Shown in pieces: positions 1 through 8,227 of a DNA stretch of 64,000 nucleotides. The position numbers were made by a program, and so were the translations under genes. A model generated the notes under the pieces. That model did not search any database, was not told where the DNA came from, and saw nothing but the letters and a program-made list of their open reading frames with translations. This DNA is from Aquidulcibacter sp. GTDB taxonomy: Bacteria > Pseudomonadota > Alphaproteobacteria > Caulobacterales > Aquidulcibacteraceae. How positions within the stretch are numbered: position 1 is the first letter of the stretch; every line of letters begins with the position of its first letter. The DNA is taken from the NCBI GenBank assembly GCA_027532555.1, contig JAPZTJ010000023.1, forward strand, positions 1 to 64,000, read 5' to 3'.

Positions 1-148
1 CCAACGGCGTATCACACTCAATAAATCCATGTTGATCACTCCTCATCCCCCAACTCTCAGCCAGGGGACAGTTCAAACATGGGTCAATTCTCAATGAAAA
101 TTTGTGCCTCTACCGGGTCACTTCTCGGCGACAATCAACAAAAGAACC

Positions 149-667
149 TCACCCACTAACTGGCCTTGAAGTTTTTCGGTCCCACACAAAGAAAAAAAGA
201 ACAGATAAACCAACCTGCCCACAAGCAATTAAAATAGATGGCCAAAAATCCGTCCCATGGCCTGAGGCAATATCGACGTTTTCGAACCAAAGCGAAATTC
301 GATAACCTGACCATAAGTAAATTATGCCATAGTGCAAAATGCAAAGGCTAACCAGCGTTGATAAGAAGATGCTCGACTGGCCACTTGAGGTTCTGGTAAC
401 GATTTTCTCGCTCCAAGCACCAAAAGCAACAGTCAAACAGCAGATCAGAACTGCGGTTATCGCGATTGTCAGCTCTGAGTCTGCGTCCGTTGTTAGGCCT
501 GCATACTGAAGATATGCTCCCGGCACTCCTGCAAAGTATGACAAGAACCCTACAAACTTTTGGGCGTTTAGCCAGTCTGAAAGTGATACCGTAGTACGTG
601 CCGCGATCGACCCAATACCCAATAAATAGATTAAACGCGTGACCCACAAGCTAACAGTTTGACCCAT
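149..667 (-). CDS. Unknown five-helix membrane protein
   Basis: I do not recognise this 172-residue protein. It has about five hydrophobic stretches long enough to span a membrane, including segments around WVTRLIYLLGIG, LTIAITAVLICCLTVAFGAW and ILIACGQVGLSVLFFFVW, so it is probably an integral inner-membrane protein. The frame is open to a TTG at 721, but the ATG at 667 is preceded by a GGGGGTGA stretch and is the better start. The C-terminus ends in a short basic tail. It lies alone between the window edge and a tRNA gene, so context suggests no role. The main doubt is whether it is expressed at all. Confidence 0.5.
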   Translation of the reverse strand: MGQTVSLWVTRLIYLLGIGSIAARTTVSLSDWLNAQKFVGFLSYFAGVPGAYLQYAGLTTDADSELTIAITAVLICCLTVAFGAWSEKIVTRTSSGQSSIFLSTLVSLCILHYGIIYLWSGYRISLWFENVDIASGHGTDFWPSILIACGQVGLSVLFFFVWDRKTSRPVSG

Positions 668-798
668 GCCAGTCACCCCCGAATCTGAGCTGTGAACAGC
701 CCAGTTTGAAACAATACGCAACCAAGCGAAACGTCGCTAAAGCGAGAACCAAGTCTGGCTTCCGTTACAGAAATCTGTGCCCCAATCCCACCCCAATT

Positions 799-814
799 AT
801 CACGAAATCGTGAT
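799..814. repeat. Short palindrome ATCACGA-AA-TCGTGAT
   Basis: Seven-base perfect inverted repeat with a 2-base centre, between the tRNA-Gly gene and the membrane-protein gene that both read leftward. It sits about 130 bases upstream of the membrane-protein start, where an operator could lie. There is no T-tract, so it is not a terminator. Function unknown. Confidence 0.3.
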
Positions 815-859
815 AGAAATTTTTGGCCCCTTGCAATATTTTGTTTTTACTATAGTAAT

Positions 860-934
860 TGGAGCGGGCGATGGGAATCGAACCCACGACATTCAGCTTG
901 GGAAGCTGACGTTCTACCTCTGAACTACGCCCGC
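860..934 (-). tRNA. tRNA-Gly(CCC)
   Basis: Read on the minus strand, the sequence folds as a cloverleaf. The 7-bp acceptor stem pairs GCGGGCG (934-928) with CGCCCGC (870-864). The anticodon stem TCAGC/GCTGA closes the loop TTCCCAA, giving anticodon CCC for glycine. The T arm carries GTTCGATTC. The discriminator is U, as expected for tRNA-Gly, and CCA is encoded in the DNA (862-860). It is the only tRNA seen in the window. Confidence 0.95.
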
Positions 935-987
935 ATAGATACGAATGACTTAATCAAAACCCGATTTTCATCTCAGGCTTGCCGTCC

Positions 988-1242
988 TCAGATCATACGG
1001 TTCTTTTTGACCATTTTCATGTCGGTGGCAAGGCCAGACACTGGAGAGTGATTTATAGCGATTTCGGACGCCTCAAGATAAAAGGCCGCCATTAAATCGG
1101 TGACTTGATCTGAAATGGACAACAAGTCAGGGTGGAGCTGCGTTTCTGGGTGCTCTTCAACAAAGGCCTGCCAGCTTGTGAGAATTAGTTGAGCGCGATC
1201 AATGATTTCGTGCAGACCTCTCTCAGGATAGACTTGACTCAT
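988..1242 (-). CDS. Small protein of unknown function (84 aa)
   Basis: An 84-residue protein that I do not recognise. The ATG at 1242 has a GGGAG ribosome-binding site nine bases upstream, which supports real translation. The sequence is mostly helical in character, with no signal peptide, no membrane span and no cysteines. It is acidic through the middle and ends in a basic KMVKKNRMI tail. It stands alone between the tRNA-Gly gene and the nitrilase-like operon, with its own upstream gap of about 100 bases. No function can be inferred. Confidence 0.6.
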   Translation of the reverse strand: MSQVYPERGLHEIIDRAQLILTSWQAFVEEHPETQLHPDLLSISDQVTDLMAAFYLEASEIAINHSPVSGLATDMKMVKKNRMI

Positions 1243-1344
1243 AGCTCGTTACTCCCACGTTATTACCCTTAGGTAAAGGCAAATAGGGCAATGAGATCCA
1301 GAGTCAAATAGATTGTTTTAACCTGTTGCAAGCTGCAGCTGGAC

Positions 1345-2466
1345 TTACCGCAGGATGCCGCGGACAGCCATGTCTTCTATCACTGCGCGTTGGCGGGCCA
1401 AAACCTCTGCACGTTCAATCATTTTGCCATCTGGTGTCTTATTGGCCGGTGCAAAACGGGTATCGGCATAGGTCTTTTCAAACGCATCCATTGGCAAGCG
1501 CGACAACGTGTTAGTCATGCCCGTTTTCTTCCGTGTCTCGCGCAGGGCCGCAATATCAAGGACCGCATTGGCGTTAAAGGTCTCGCCCGTGCCAGCTTCA
1601 GCCAATGTCCGTCCATACCAATCGAGCACGATGGACATGCCGTCGGTTGAATTGGCCGCCACCGGAGTGCCGTAAATGCCGGCCGAATTGGCGCTGACAA
1701 CATAAGCGATGTTTTCAACTGCACGGGCCATTTTGGAAATATGCTTGGGGGTCAAATTTGGACTACCCACTTCACTGGTGGGGTGCAGCAAGATTTCCGC
1801 GCCCTTAAACACGGCCATACGCGCGATCTCTGGGTAGAGGATTTCCTCAGACGCAATCGTGCCCAAGGTGCCAATCTCTGTCGCGGCCACTGGGAAAACG
1901 GCATCGAGCCCATAGGCATCGAGATACTTGTCCCACACGTCATAAGGGCTCGGCGTATAGAGCGAAATCATGCGGCGATAGCGCAAGACGACCTTGCCAG
2001 TGGGGCCATAGACCACATTGGCTTGGAAATAGAGATCAGGGAAATGGGGGTCGGTCTCATAATGGTTAGAGCACAGATACAGTCCATGCTTTTGCGCCAT
2101 TGCCGCAATCGCGTCCGCTTCTGCCCCTTCCATGTCGATGGCGGCCTTGGCCTGCCACTGCTCACGTGTTTCACCCAAGGGGAAGCTGGTCAGCCAATAT
2201 TCGGGCAACACCACCAGTTTGAGATCATAGCCATTGAAGCCTTTGAGAAAGCCTTTGGCTGCGCCAATCTGGCTGGAAACGCGCGCCATGGTCGCATTCA
2301 TGCGGGCGCGGGCAGCTTCCTTGGTGCTGTCCTGATTAACGGCATCACATCGCGTTTGTAATGCCAAGGCCGAGTAGCGCGTGGGCGAGGTTTGGGCAGT
2401 GGCATCTGTCATGGCTAAGCTGGCTCCAGCGGCTAAGGCGGTCATAAGGACGTCGCGGCGGTTCAT
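1345..2466 (-). CDS. Exported nitrilase-superfamily protein lacking the catalytic Cys and Lys
   Basis: A 373-residue member of the carbon-nitrogen hydrolase fold. The N-terminus, MNRRDVLMTALAAGASLA, is a twin-arginine-like signal peptide, so it probably acts in the periplasm. The family Glu is present in VVLPEYW (E89). The position of the catalytic Lys reads YRR (R165). The nucleophile strand reads GTIASEEILYPEIAR, with Ser206 or Ala205 where the active-site Cys is expected. It is therefore probably not a classical amidase or nitrilase, though the fold and the downstream HPTSE strand are well kept. The start at 2466 overlaps the stop of the upstream YjbR gene (ATGA), so the two are translationally coupled. 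The role is unknown: a pseudoenzyme or altered chemistry. Confidence 0.8.
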   Translation of the reverse strand: MNRRDVLMTALAAGASLAMTDATAQTSPTRYSALALQTRCDAVNQDSTKEAARARMNATMARVSSQIGAAKGFLKGFNGYDLKLVVLPEYWLTSFPLGETREQWQAKAAIDMEGAEADAIAAMAQKHGLYLCSNHYETDPHFPDLYFQANVVYGPTGKVVLRYRRMISLYTPSPYDVWDKYLDAYGLDAVFPVAATEIGTLGTIASEEILYPEIARMAVFKGAEILLHPTSEVGSPNLTPKHISKMARAVENIAYVVSANSAGIYGTPVAANSTDGMSIVLDWYGRTLAEAGTGETFNANAVLDIAALRETRKKTGMTNTLSRLPMDAFEKTYADTRFAPANKTPDGKMIERAEVLARQRAVIEDMAVRGILR

Positions 2467-2843
2467 GATTGGGCGCTTCCCGTTTGCTCTGCATCCCATT
2501 TTTTCAGGAAAGTCTTTTTCGCTTGCTCACGCCAGACACGCCTGAGGTTTGCCACCACCCAGTCGGGATCGACTTTGTCTGGGCGGGCAAGGATGAGAGG
2601 CCAGCTTCTATAATGAGGCGTGAAGTAAAAGGTTTCTGGATCAACCTCGATCAAGAATTCCCGCTCTTCAAAGGTGGTTTTGAACACGGGCGTATTTTCA
2701 TGCGGGCTCCACCACACCCACATCTTGCCATGCGCCTTTAAATTCGGCTGTCCCCACGAGACCGCATCTTCCACATTGGGCAGATTGAGCGACAAGGCCA
2801 GTGCCCGCAGGGTCTCCCAGGTAAAAGCCTCAGCTTGCGGCAT
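2463..2843 (-). CDS. YjbR/MmcQ family protein
   Basis: A 126-residue cytosolic protein of the MmcQ/YjbR family, whose CyaY-like fold resembles a DNA-binding domain but whose biochemical role is not settled. Visible family features are an N-terminal helix followed by EDAVSWGQPNLKAHGKMWVWW, a central FEEREFLIEVDPETFYFTPHYRSWPLILARPDKV and a C-terminal helix pair. The ATG at 2843 has AGGAG upstream. It overlaps the end of the deacetylase by 14 bases and the start of the nitrilase-like gene by 4, so all three are one operon. Longer upstream starts are possible in frame but would lie wholly inside the deacetylase gene. Confidence 0.85.
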   Translation of the reverse strand: MPQAEAFTWETLRALALSLNLPNVEDAVSWGQPNLKAHGKMWVWWSPHENTPVFKTTFEEREFLIEVDPETFYFTPHYRSWPLILARPDKVDPDWVVANLRRVWREQAKKTFLKKWDAEQTGSAQS

Positions 2844-3741
2844 CGGCAATCTCCTGCGCAGTCGCGCTCCATACTTGAGCATCCTCGCCAAGCGCGGCAA
2901 ATACCTCTCGCACCGCCCAGAGGCGGAATGGCAGGCCCGTGACATAGGGCGTCAAGGTGAAGGACAACACTTGGCCACCATAGCGCGGCCCCTCCTCCAC
3001 CAGTAAATCACGGGCGGCGAGGATCTGGTTACGCCATTCCGTTTCGCTTTGGCGCTGGTCGATCAGAAGCTTGCGGTCATCCAATTCATTGGCCAGCGGT
3101 ACGCACGTCAGCGGCCCCGAAGCGGTCGCCATTGGCCACGGCACGCTGTCGCTTTCCCAGTCGAGACAGATGTCAAAGCCTGCTGCTTTGATCAAATCTG
3201 GGGTCTGCTCGCTTTGCTGGCGCGCCGGAGACAACCACGTGCGCGGATTAAGGCCTGCAGCCCTAAAGGCGTCGCGTGTGCGGGCCACATAGGCAGCTTC
3301 TAAGTCGGGTTCAATCCCACCCCAATGGATCGAGTCGGTGTCCCAGCCATGGGCGGCAATCTCATGCCCGTCGGCCAAAATTGCCTCAATCAAGGGCTTT
3401 TTCTTGTCCAGCAAAACGGCGTTCACAGCAAACGTAGCTTTTAGGCCTGCCAACTTCAGCGCCTTCAACAAGCGGAATACGCCGACCCGATTGCCATAGT
3501 CGCGACTGGTATAGTGGCGCAGGTCTGGATAGGGCGTCACCATGGCGCCCGGATGCTTAAACGGCTTGCCCGAAGGGTTCAGCATGAAGAATTCCAGCGG
3601 GATCACAATCATGGTCGCAACGGTCTTGTCACCGGGCCAAGGAAGCGGCGTGCGCTGGTCCGCCTGCCGCCACGCATAGCGGTCGATATCTTGGCCATAG
3701 CCACGCTTAGGATAGGTTAGATAATCGCTCGGCAAGGTCAT
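2830..3741 (-). CDS. Polysaccharide deacetylase family protein (PuuE-like)
   Basis: A 303-residue NodB-fold deacetylase of the branch that includes allantoinase PuuE and other amide hydrolases. The sequence shows YGNRVGVFRLLKAL, then KATFAVNAVLL, and the metal-site motif DGHEIAAHGWDTD, followed by a TWLSPAR segment. There is no signal peptide, so it is probably cytoplasmic, which fits a small-molecule substrate better than a wall polymer. It is the first gene of an overlapping operon with a YjbR protein and an exported nitrilase-like protein, a context that suggests amide or ureide metabolism. That link is inference from gene order only. Confidence 0.85.
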   Translation of the reverse strand: MTLPSDYLTYPKRGYGQDIDRYAWRQADQRTPLPWPGDKTVATMIVIPLEFFMLNPSGKPFKHPGAMVTPYPDLRHYTSRDYGNRVGVFRLLKALKLAGLKATFAVNAVLLDKKKPLIEAILADGHEIAAHGWDTDSIHWGGIEPDLEAAYVARTRDAFRAAGLNPRTWLSPARQQSEQTPDLIKAAGFDICLDWESDSVPWPMATASGPLTCVPLANELDDRKLLIDQRQSETEWRNQILAARDLLVEEGPRYGGQVLSFTLTPYVTGLPFRLWAVREVFAALGEDAQVWSATAQEIADAAS

Positions 3742-3861
3742 AAGCCACTCTAACCCCGCTTAGCCGCAGGTTTCAAGGCAAGGATATATCTTTATGAGCG
3801 TATCTAAAATGGATGGACCCGACATAGCGAGAAGCATGACTGACTTACGGGTGTGGCCCCC

Positions 3862-4800
3862 TCACCGCGCCCGTTCATTCAGAGCTTGGGTGAGGTCGAT
3901 GAGGCTACCGAGTTGATCGATGGTGGTGGCAAAACGGGCGTCGTCGCCGTTTGCTTCTATGCCGCCGCTTTCAAACATATCTTTGGTCTCGATCACCACG
4001 ACAACCCTGCCCTGCGCAAAGGCGAGGCGCATATTTTGGCCATTGAAAGCAGCTTCCATCTCCATCAGACGCTCGCAAAAAGCGGGGTGGAGGAGATAGC
4101 GGGCTTCGACTTGATCGGTGGAGACCACTTCAAAGCGTCGCTCAAAGTCTGGATGTACCATCTTGACTGGCTCAAGCTTGAGGCCTGTTAGGCGTGAGCC
4201 GAAATTAATCAGACCATTCAATAGGCCCATATCTTGGCGCACCAAAGTGGTGGAGGAAAACGGCCGCGCAAATTGGTAACCCATAACCACGCCTCGAAAC
4301 ACGGTGACGAGGCGGCGATGCTTTCCCTGCTGTTGATACTCCTGCAGATGGGCCTCGTGCAGCGTACCTTCTGCGGAGCCAAACGTGCCCTCCCAGAAAT
4401 CACTGTAATCGGCTTGATCAGGATTAGACGGCAAAAGACCCATGCGGGTTGCCAGTTCAAAGTCGCTGCCGGGGGTTCCGTTTAGGTGATAGCGCAGGCC
4501 GAGAACTGCCCCCAATTCTTCATTCGCCCGCACTTTGATCTGCTGCGATATGGCCTGAACAGGCAGGTTCGCGACCCACCACGTAATCCCACCAATCAGG
4601 GCTCCCACGACAAAGCCGTACTCTGCTTGGTCTGGCATGAATGCCATAACAGCGATGGCGGCCGCTGCTGCAATGCCCATCCCGATCATCAGAATCTGCA
4701 AGTTTTGGCGCTTGGCCTTTTCCCGCGCGGTGGCTTGGCTATCCAACCAATCGCGCAGGCCGCTCGTCATCACGTGGTCAAACAGGGCTTGATGTCTCAT
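3862..4800 (-). CDS. DUF3137 membrane protein
   Basis: About 312 residues from the ATG at 4800. Two adjacent membrane helices lie near residues 35-80 (LMIGMGIAAAAAIAVMAFM and YGFVVGALIGGITWWVAN). They are followed by a soluble domain with the DUF3137 pattern of FRGVVMGYQF, LEPVKMVHPDFERRFEVVSTDQVEARYLL and RLAFAQGRVVVVIE. The biochemical role of the family is unknown. It is divergently arranged with lemA across a 145-base intergenic region; DUF3137 genes are recurrent neighbours of lemA, so a shared envelope function is plausible. A start 39 bases further upstream is possible. Confidence 0.85.
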   Translation of the reverse strand: MRHQALFDHVMTSGLRDWLDSQATAREKAKRQNLQILMIGMGIAAAAAIAVMAFMPDQAEYGFVVGALIGGITWWVANLPVQAISQQIKVRANEELGAVLGLRYHLNGTPGSDFELATRMGLLPSNPDQADYSDFWEGTFGSAEGTLHEAHLQEYQQQGKHRRLVTVFRGVVMGYQFARPFSSTTLVRQDMGLLNGLINFGSRLTGLKLEPVKMVHPDFERRFEVVSTDQVEARYLLHPAFCERLMEMEAAFNGQNMRLAFAQGRVVVVIETKDMFESGGIEANGDDARFATTIDQLGSLIDLTQALNERAR

Positions 4801-4945
4801 AGATGAGGAACTTAACGCTACCAAGTAAACAGAAAGCAACCAAAATTGCAGGTCAACTCAAACAGACTCGAGGAGATTTAACGATTTATAGGTCTTCCTC
4901 TGGCATTAAGCCTAAGGCAAGGGGCTTTTGTTGGGAGAAATAGCA

Positions 4946-5509
4946 ATGGAATTGTTTATCTTTGTCGGTATCCCGGTTGTTTTGATTTTCTTGGTCGCCG
5001 GCATGTATAATAATCTCGTGGCTGCGCGCCAGAATTGTAATCAAGGCTGGGCCGATATTGATGCAGCACTTCGCCAGCGCCATGACTTGGTGCCGAACTT
5101 GGTTGAAACCGTCAAAGGCTATGCCACTCATGAATCCGGCACACTGACCGCCGTGATCGCCGCACGGGCCGGTGCTTTGGATGCCAATTCGCCAGACCAA
5201 TTGGAAAAGGCGGAAAAAGTTCTGTCAGGTGCTTTAGGTAACTTGATGGCGGTCGCCGAGAATTATCCAGACTTGAAGGCCAGCGCCAATTTTCAAACGC
5301 TGCAAGGTGAGTTGGCCGATATTGAAGACAAGCTGGGTGCCTCGCGCCGCGCCTATAACGCAGCGGTTGCCACCTATAATACGTCGATACAGTCGTTCCC
5401 CAGCAATATAGTCGCAGGTATGTTCAACTTTCCTGAGCGCAGCTATTTTGAGCTCGACCGCAATGAACGCAACACGCTGAGTGCGGTTCCAAAGGTCAGC
5501 TTCAACTGA
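4946..5509 (+). CDS. lemA: LemA family protein
   Basis: A 187-residue LemA-family protein with one N-terminal membrane helix (ELFIFVGIPVVLIFLVAGMY) and a long four-helix-bundle region. Family signatures are visible: YNNLVAARQNCNQGWADIDAALRQRHDLVPNLVETVKGYATHE, then NLMAVAENYPDLKASANFQTLQ and the C-terminal GMFNFPERSYFELDRNER. The N-terminus is expected outside with the helical bundle in the cytoplasm; the molecular role is unknown. The ATG at 4946 has GGAGAAA upstream, so I prefer it to an in-frame TTG at 4928. It is divergent from the DUF3137 gene. Confidence 0.92.
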   Translation: MELFIFVGIPVVLIFLVAGMYNNLVAARQNCNQGWADIDAALRQRHDLVPNLVETVKGYATHESGTLTAVIAARAGALDANSPDQLEKAEKVLSGALGNLMAVAENYPDLKASANFQTLQGELADIEDKLGASRRAYNAAVATYNTSIQSFPSNIVAGMFNFPERSYFELDRNERNTLSAVPKVSFN

Positions 5510-5624
5510 AGTTGAAGAGTAACAAAGGCAAAAACCCTCTGGCCTTTCGTTTCTTCTCTCAACGTTAGTCAAAGTTAAACATTCAACGCTAGAAATGCGA
5601 AGAATATCGATTGGAGTAAAGTAC

Positions 5625-6038
5625 ATGTGGCCACGCAATCAATCGGTCGGAGCAGGCGGCGGACGCAACACAGCCCCGGGTGGCGGGTTCTATACAGGTC
5701 CGGGGGGCGGTCGATCCAAAGAACCGGGCGGGGGGCTTTATGATGGTCCAGGCGGTGGCCTCTACAAAGGACCAGGTGGTGGGCTTTCCAACGGTCGTGG
5801 CGGTGGCCTCAGCCGAGAGCCTGGCGGTGGTCTTTACACGGGGCCAGGCGGTGGCCTGTATACAGGGCTAGGCGGCGGCCTCTCCACTGAAGTGGGCGGG
5901 GGCGCTTATGCTGGCCTCGAAGGGCCTGTCTATATGAGCAACATTCCGCCTTGGGAGGTCTTCCTGCAGATCCTATGCGAGGACTACCCCCAATATGCGC
6001 ATTTGGCCCATAAAATCCAAAGCGTGATCCGGCTCTAA
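5625..6038 (+). CDS. Glycine-rich octapeptide-repeat protein of unknown function
   Basis: A 137-residue protein built almost entirely from a strict 8-residue repeat. Residues 11-98 hold eleven tandem copies of the form GGG(L/F/R)(Y/S)xxP/x, such as GGGLYTGP and GGGLYKGP. They are followed by a degenerate copy and a C-terminal domain of about 31 residues beginning SNIPPWEVFLQIL, predicted helical. No signal peptide or membrane helix is seen. The ATG at 5625 has GGAG eight bases upstream, so I reject an in-frame ATG at 5595. I recall bacterial hypothetical proteins with the same GGGLYTGP repeats and SNIPPW tail, but no function. It is downstream of lemA with its own 115-base gap. Confidence 0.8.
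   Translation: MWPRNQSVGAGGGRNTAPGGGFYTGPGGGRSKEPGGGLYDGPGGGLYKGPGGGLSNGRGGGLSREPGGGLYTGPGGGLYTGLGGGLSTEVGGGAYAGLEGPVYMSNIPPWEVFLQILCEDYPQYAHLAHKIQSVIRL
5655..5918 (+). repeat. 24-bp tandem repeat, 11 copies, in coding sequence
   Basis: Direct tandem repeat with a strict 24-base period encoding the octapeptide GGGxxxxP. Copies are diverged at the third to eighth codons (LYTGP, LYKGP, LSNGR, LSREP, RSKEP) while the GGG codons stay conserved. The divergence indicates old copies under selection, not recent slippage. Confidence 0.9.
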
Positions 6039-6082
6039 GATTCCGTGGTTTAACGCTCGACAGGGCGTTGTCACAATTAAGG

Positions 6083-6865
6083 TTAAAGCGCGCGCTCAAC
6101 CATCATGGTCTTAATCTCGCCAATCGCTTTGGCAGGATTGAGGCCCTTAGGGCAGACTTGGGCGCAATTCATGATGGTGTGGCAACGATAGAGCCGGAAC
6201 GGGTCTTCCAGGTTGTCGAGGCGCTTGCCCTTTTCTTCATCGCGGCTGTCGATCAGCCAGCGATAAGCTTGCAAAAGAACCGCGGGGCCCAAATAGCGGT
6301 CGCCATTCCACCAATAGGACGGGCACGAGGTCGAGCAGCAAGCGCATAGGATGCACTCATACAGACCGTCCATTTTTTCGCGGTCTTCAGGGCTTTGCTT
6401 CCGTTCCTTCTCTGGTGCAGGCGTCGTCGTCTGCATATAAGGTTCAATAGAAGCATATTGCGCGTAAAAATTCGTGAGGTCCGGCACCAAGTCCTTGATC
6501 ACTGGCATGTGCGGCAGCGGGCTGACCGACAAGGTATCGCCATGAATTTCATCATGGCCCTTGGTACAAGCCAAGGTGTTGCGCCCACCAATGTTCATGG
6601 CACACGATCCGCAGACGCCTTCGCGGCACGAGCGGCGGAAGGTCAAGGTCGCATCCATCGTGCTCTTGATATGGATCAGGGCATCCAACACCATCGGGCC
6701 GCATTGATCGACAGCTACGTCATACGTATCCCAGCGCGGGTTTTGGCCCGTCTCAGGGTCATAGCGGTAAATCTTAAACGTCCGAACTTTCTTAGCATCG
6801 GCTGGGGCGGGGTAATGCTTGCCCTTGGTCACCCGAGAATTGGCTGGAAGTGTAAGCTGGACCAT
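6083..6865 (-). CDS. sdhB: Succinate dehydrogenase iron-sulfur subunit
   Basis: A 260-residue SdhB, which carries electrons from the flavoprotein SdhA to ubiquinone in complex II at the inner membrane. All three cluster motifs are present: the 2Fe-2S loop CREGVCGSC with a later Cys in NTLAC, the 4Fe-4S motif [12 protein letters not shown], and the C-terminal [17 protein letters not shown]. The WW of PSYWWNG is the usual quinone-site region. The length is normal. GAGGA lies ten bases before the ATG. No sdhC, sdhD or sdhA adjoins it: the next gene upstream is ornithine decarboxylase, and a terminator separates the two. Confidence 0.96.
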   Translation of the reverse strand: MVQLTLPANSRVTKGKHYPAPADAKKVRTFKIYRYDPETGQNPRWDTYDVAVDQCGPMVLDALIHIKSTMDATLTFRRSCREGVCGSCAMNIGGRNTLACTKGHDEIHGDTLSVSPLPHMPVIKDLVPDLTNFYAQYASIEPYMQTTTPAPEKERKQSPEDREKMDGLYECILCACCSTSCPSYWWNGDRYLGPAVLLQAYRWLIDSRDEEKGKRLDNLEDPFRLYRCHTIMNCAQVCPKGLNPAKAIGEIKTMMVERAL

Positions 6866-6970
6866 GCGACGCGTATCCTCATACCGACTGCGGTAGATGT
6901 GACATAGTCCAAGTCACAAGCTTCGGCAAAGGGTTGATGGCGGTGGAGCGCAGTAAATCAGCGGCCTTAA

Positions 6971-7005
6971 AGAGAAAAGGCGGGCCCTGACTTCAAGGCC
7001 CGCCT
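6971..7005 (-). terminator. Rho-independent terminator after ornithine decarboxylase
   Basis: Perfect 9-bp stem AGGCGGGCC/GGCCCGCCT (6978-6986 with 6997-7005) and 10-base loop, followed on the minus strand by TTTTCTCTTT. It lies 25 bases after the decarboxylase stop and separates that gene from sdhB. Confidence 0.9.
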
Positions 7006-7030
7006 GATCTAAGTGAAGGCGCAGATTGTA

Positions 7031-8227
7031 TTAGCCTTTTGCAAAACGGCTGGCGCGCCCAGCCACTTCGTCGAGCAAAGGAAACATCGATGCATGTGGC
7101 GCATCTTCTGCGATGACATCCACACTCTCGCCATAGCCATTAAAGCGGGTCGCCATAGCAACGCCGTAAGCACCCAACATACCAATTTCGATCCAATCGC
7201 CCTCGCCAATATCGGCCGGCAAACGGAAAGGCCCTTTAGCGGCATCCATCGAATCGCACGTTGGCCCATAGAAGCGGAAGTCAGCCAGTTTGGATATTGT
7301 CCCGCCGTCTGGGCGGATCATCGACACCGGATAGACCCAATTGACGTGGGTGGCGTCAAACAAGTTCCCATAGGAGCCATCATTGATGTAAAGCGCGTCG
7401 CCTTTGCGCAGGTCGACTTTGACAACGATCGAGGTTGCTTCAGCCACCAAAGCCCGGCCAGGTTCTGCCCAGAGCTTACAATTCATCGTCACCGGCATGG
7501 CGTCAAACACGCGATGAATCTCGTCGACAAATAGCTGCATCGGAGGTGGGTTCATGCCCGGATAGATCGAGGGGAAGCCACCGCCAACATCAACCACGTC
7601 GATGGTTACGCCAGCTTGGATGATCAATTGCGAAGCTTCGCGCAAGGCCGAACGCCAAGCGCTGGGGTTCATGCATTGGCTGCCAACATGGAACGATACA
7701 CCAAGGTCTTCTTGGGTAGCCGCCCGGGCAGAGCGCAGAAGCGCGACAGCCTCTTCGCCCATGGCCCCGAACTTTGCCTCCAACTTTAAGCTGGCGTCGG
7801 CATTGCTGACACGCAGGCGGACAACAAAAGTTAGGTCCGTCGCACCATCGGTCTCATCAATAATTTTCTGCAGTTCGTCCACGCTATCGAGCGCGAAAAT
7901 GCGACAGCCAAATTCATGATAGGCACGCGCAATCGCTGCACGATTCTTGACCGGATGCATGAATGCCAAAGTCGCCGTTGGGAACATGTCCCGCACCAGC
8001 TTGCATTCATTGACGGATGCGACGTCGAAATGACGCACGCCTTCACGCCACAAGGCTTCCAGCACCCACGGCGAAGGGTTTGCCTTCACCGCATAAAGAA
8101 TATCGCCCTCGAACGAATCGAGGAACCAACGTGCAGCCGCCCGAACAAGATGCGGACGGTTGACTGCCAATGGCACATCCGGACGCAGCTTCACGACAGC
8201 GTCGTGCGCAGAATTGAAGTGATCCAT
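7031..8227 (-). CDS. Ornithine/lysine decarboxylase, group IV (alanine-racemase fold)
   Basis: A 398-residue PLP-dependent basic amino acid decarboxylase that makes putrescine (or cadaverine) in the cytoplasm. The PLP lysine is in YAVKANPSPWVLEAL, HVGSQ and a VDVGGGFPS phosphate-binding loop follow, WAEPGRALVAE is the conserved EPGR motif, and GPTCDSMD carries the catalytic Cys contributed across the dimer. Length and motifs fit the eukaryote-like ornithine decarboxylases of alphaproteobacteria; substrate choice between ornithine and lysine cannot be read by eye. A GGGGGG tract precedes the ATG. It is monocistronic, with a long structured leader upstream and a strong terminator downstream. 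Confidence 0.93.
   Translation of the reverse strand: MDHFNSAHDAVVKLRPDVPLAVNRPHLVRAAARWFLDSFEGDILYAVKANPSPWVLEALWREGVRHFDVASVNECKLVRDMFPTATLAFMHPVKNRAAIARAYHEFGCRIFALDSVDELQKIIDETDGATDLTFVVRLRVSNADASLKLEAKFGAMGEEAVALLRSARAATQEDLGVSFHVGSQCMNPSAWRSALREASQLIIQAGVTIDVVDVGGGFPSIYPGMNPPPMQLFVDEIHRVFDAMPVTMNCKLWAEPGRALVAEATSIVVKVDLRKGDALYINDGSYGNLFDATHVNWVYPVSMIRPDGGTISKLADFRFYGPTCDSMDAAKGPFRLPADIGEGDWIEIGMLGAYGVAMATRFNGYGESVDVIAEDAPHASMFPLLDEVAGRASRFAKG

Noticed and set aside
102-305. Open plus-strand frame near the left edge
   Set aside because: Antisense to the membrane-protein gene, which has the better start and clear membrane helices.
5655-5918. CRISPR array
   Set aside because: The 24-base units are contiguous, in frame and have no spacers; it is a coding tandem repeat. 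No CRISPR-like spacing was seen elsewhere.
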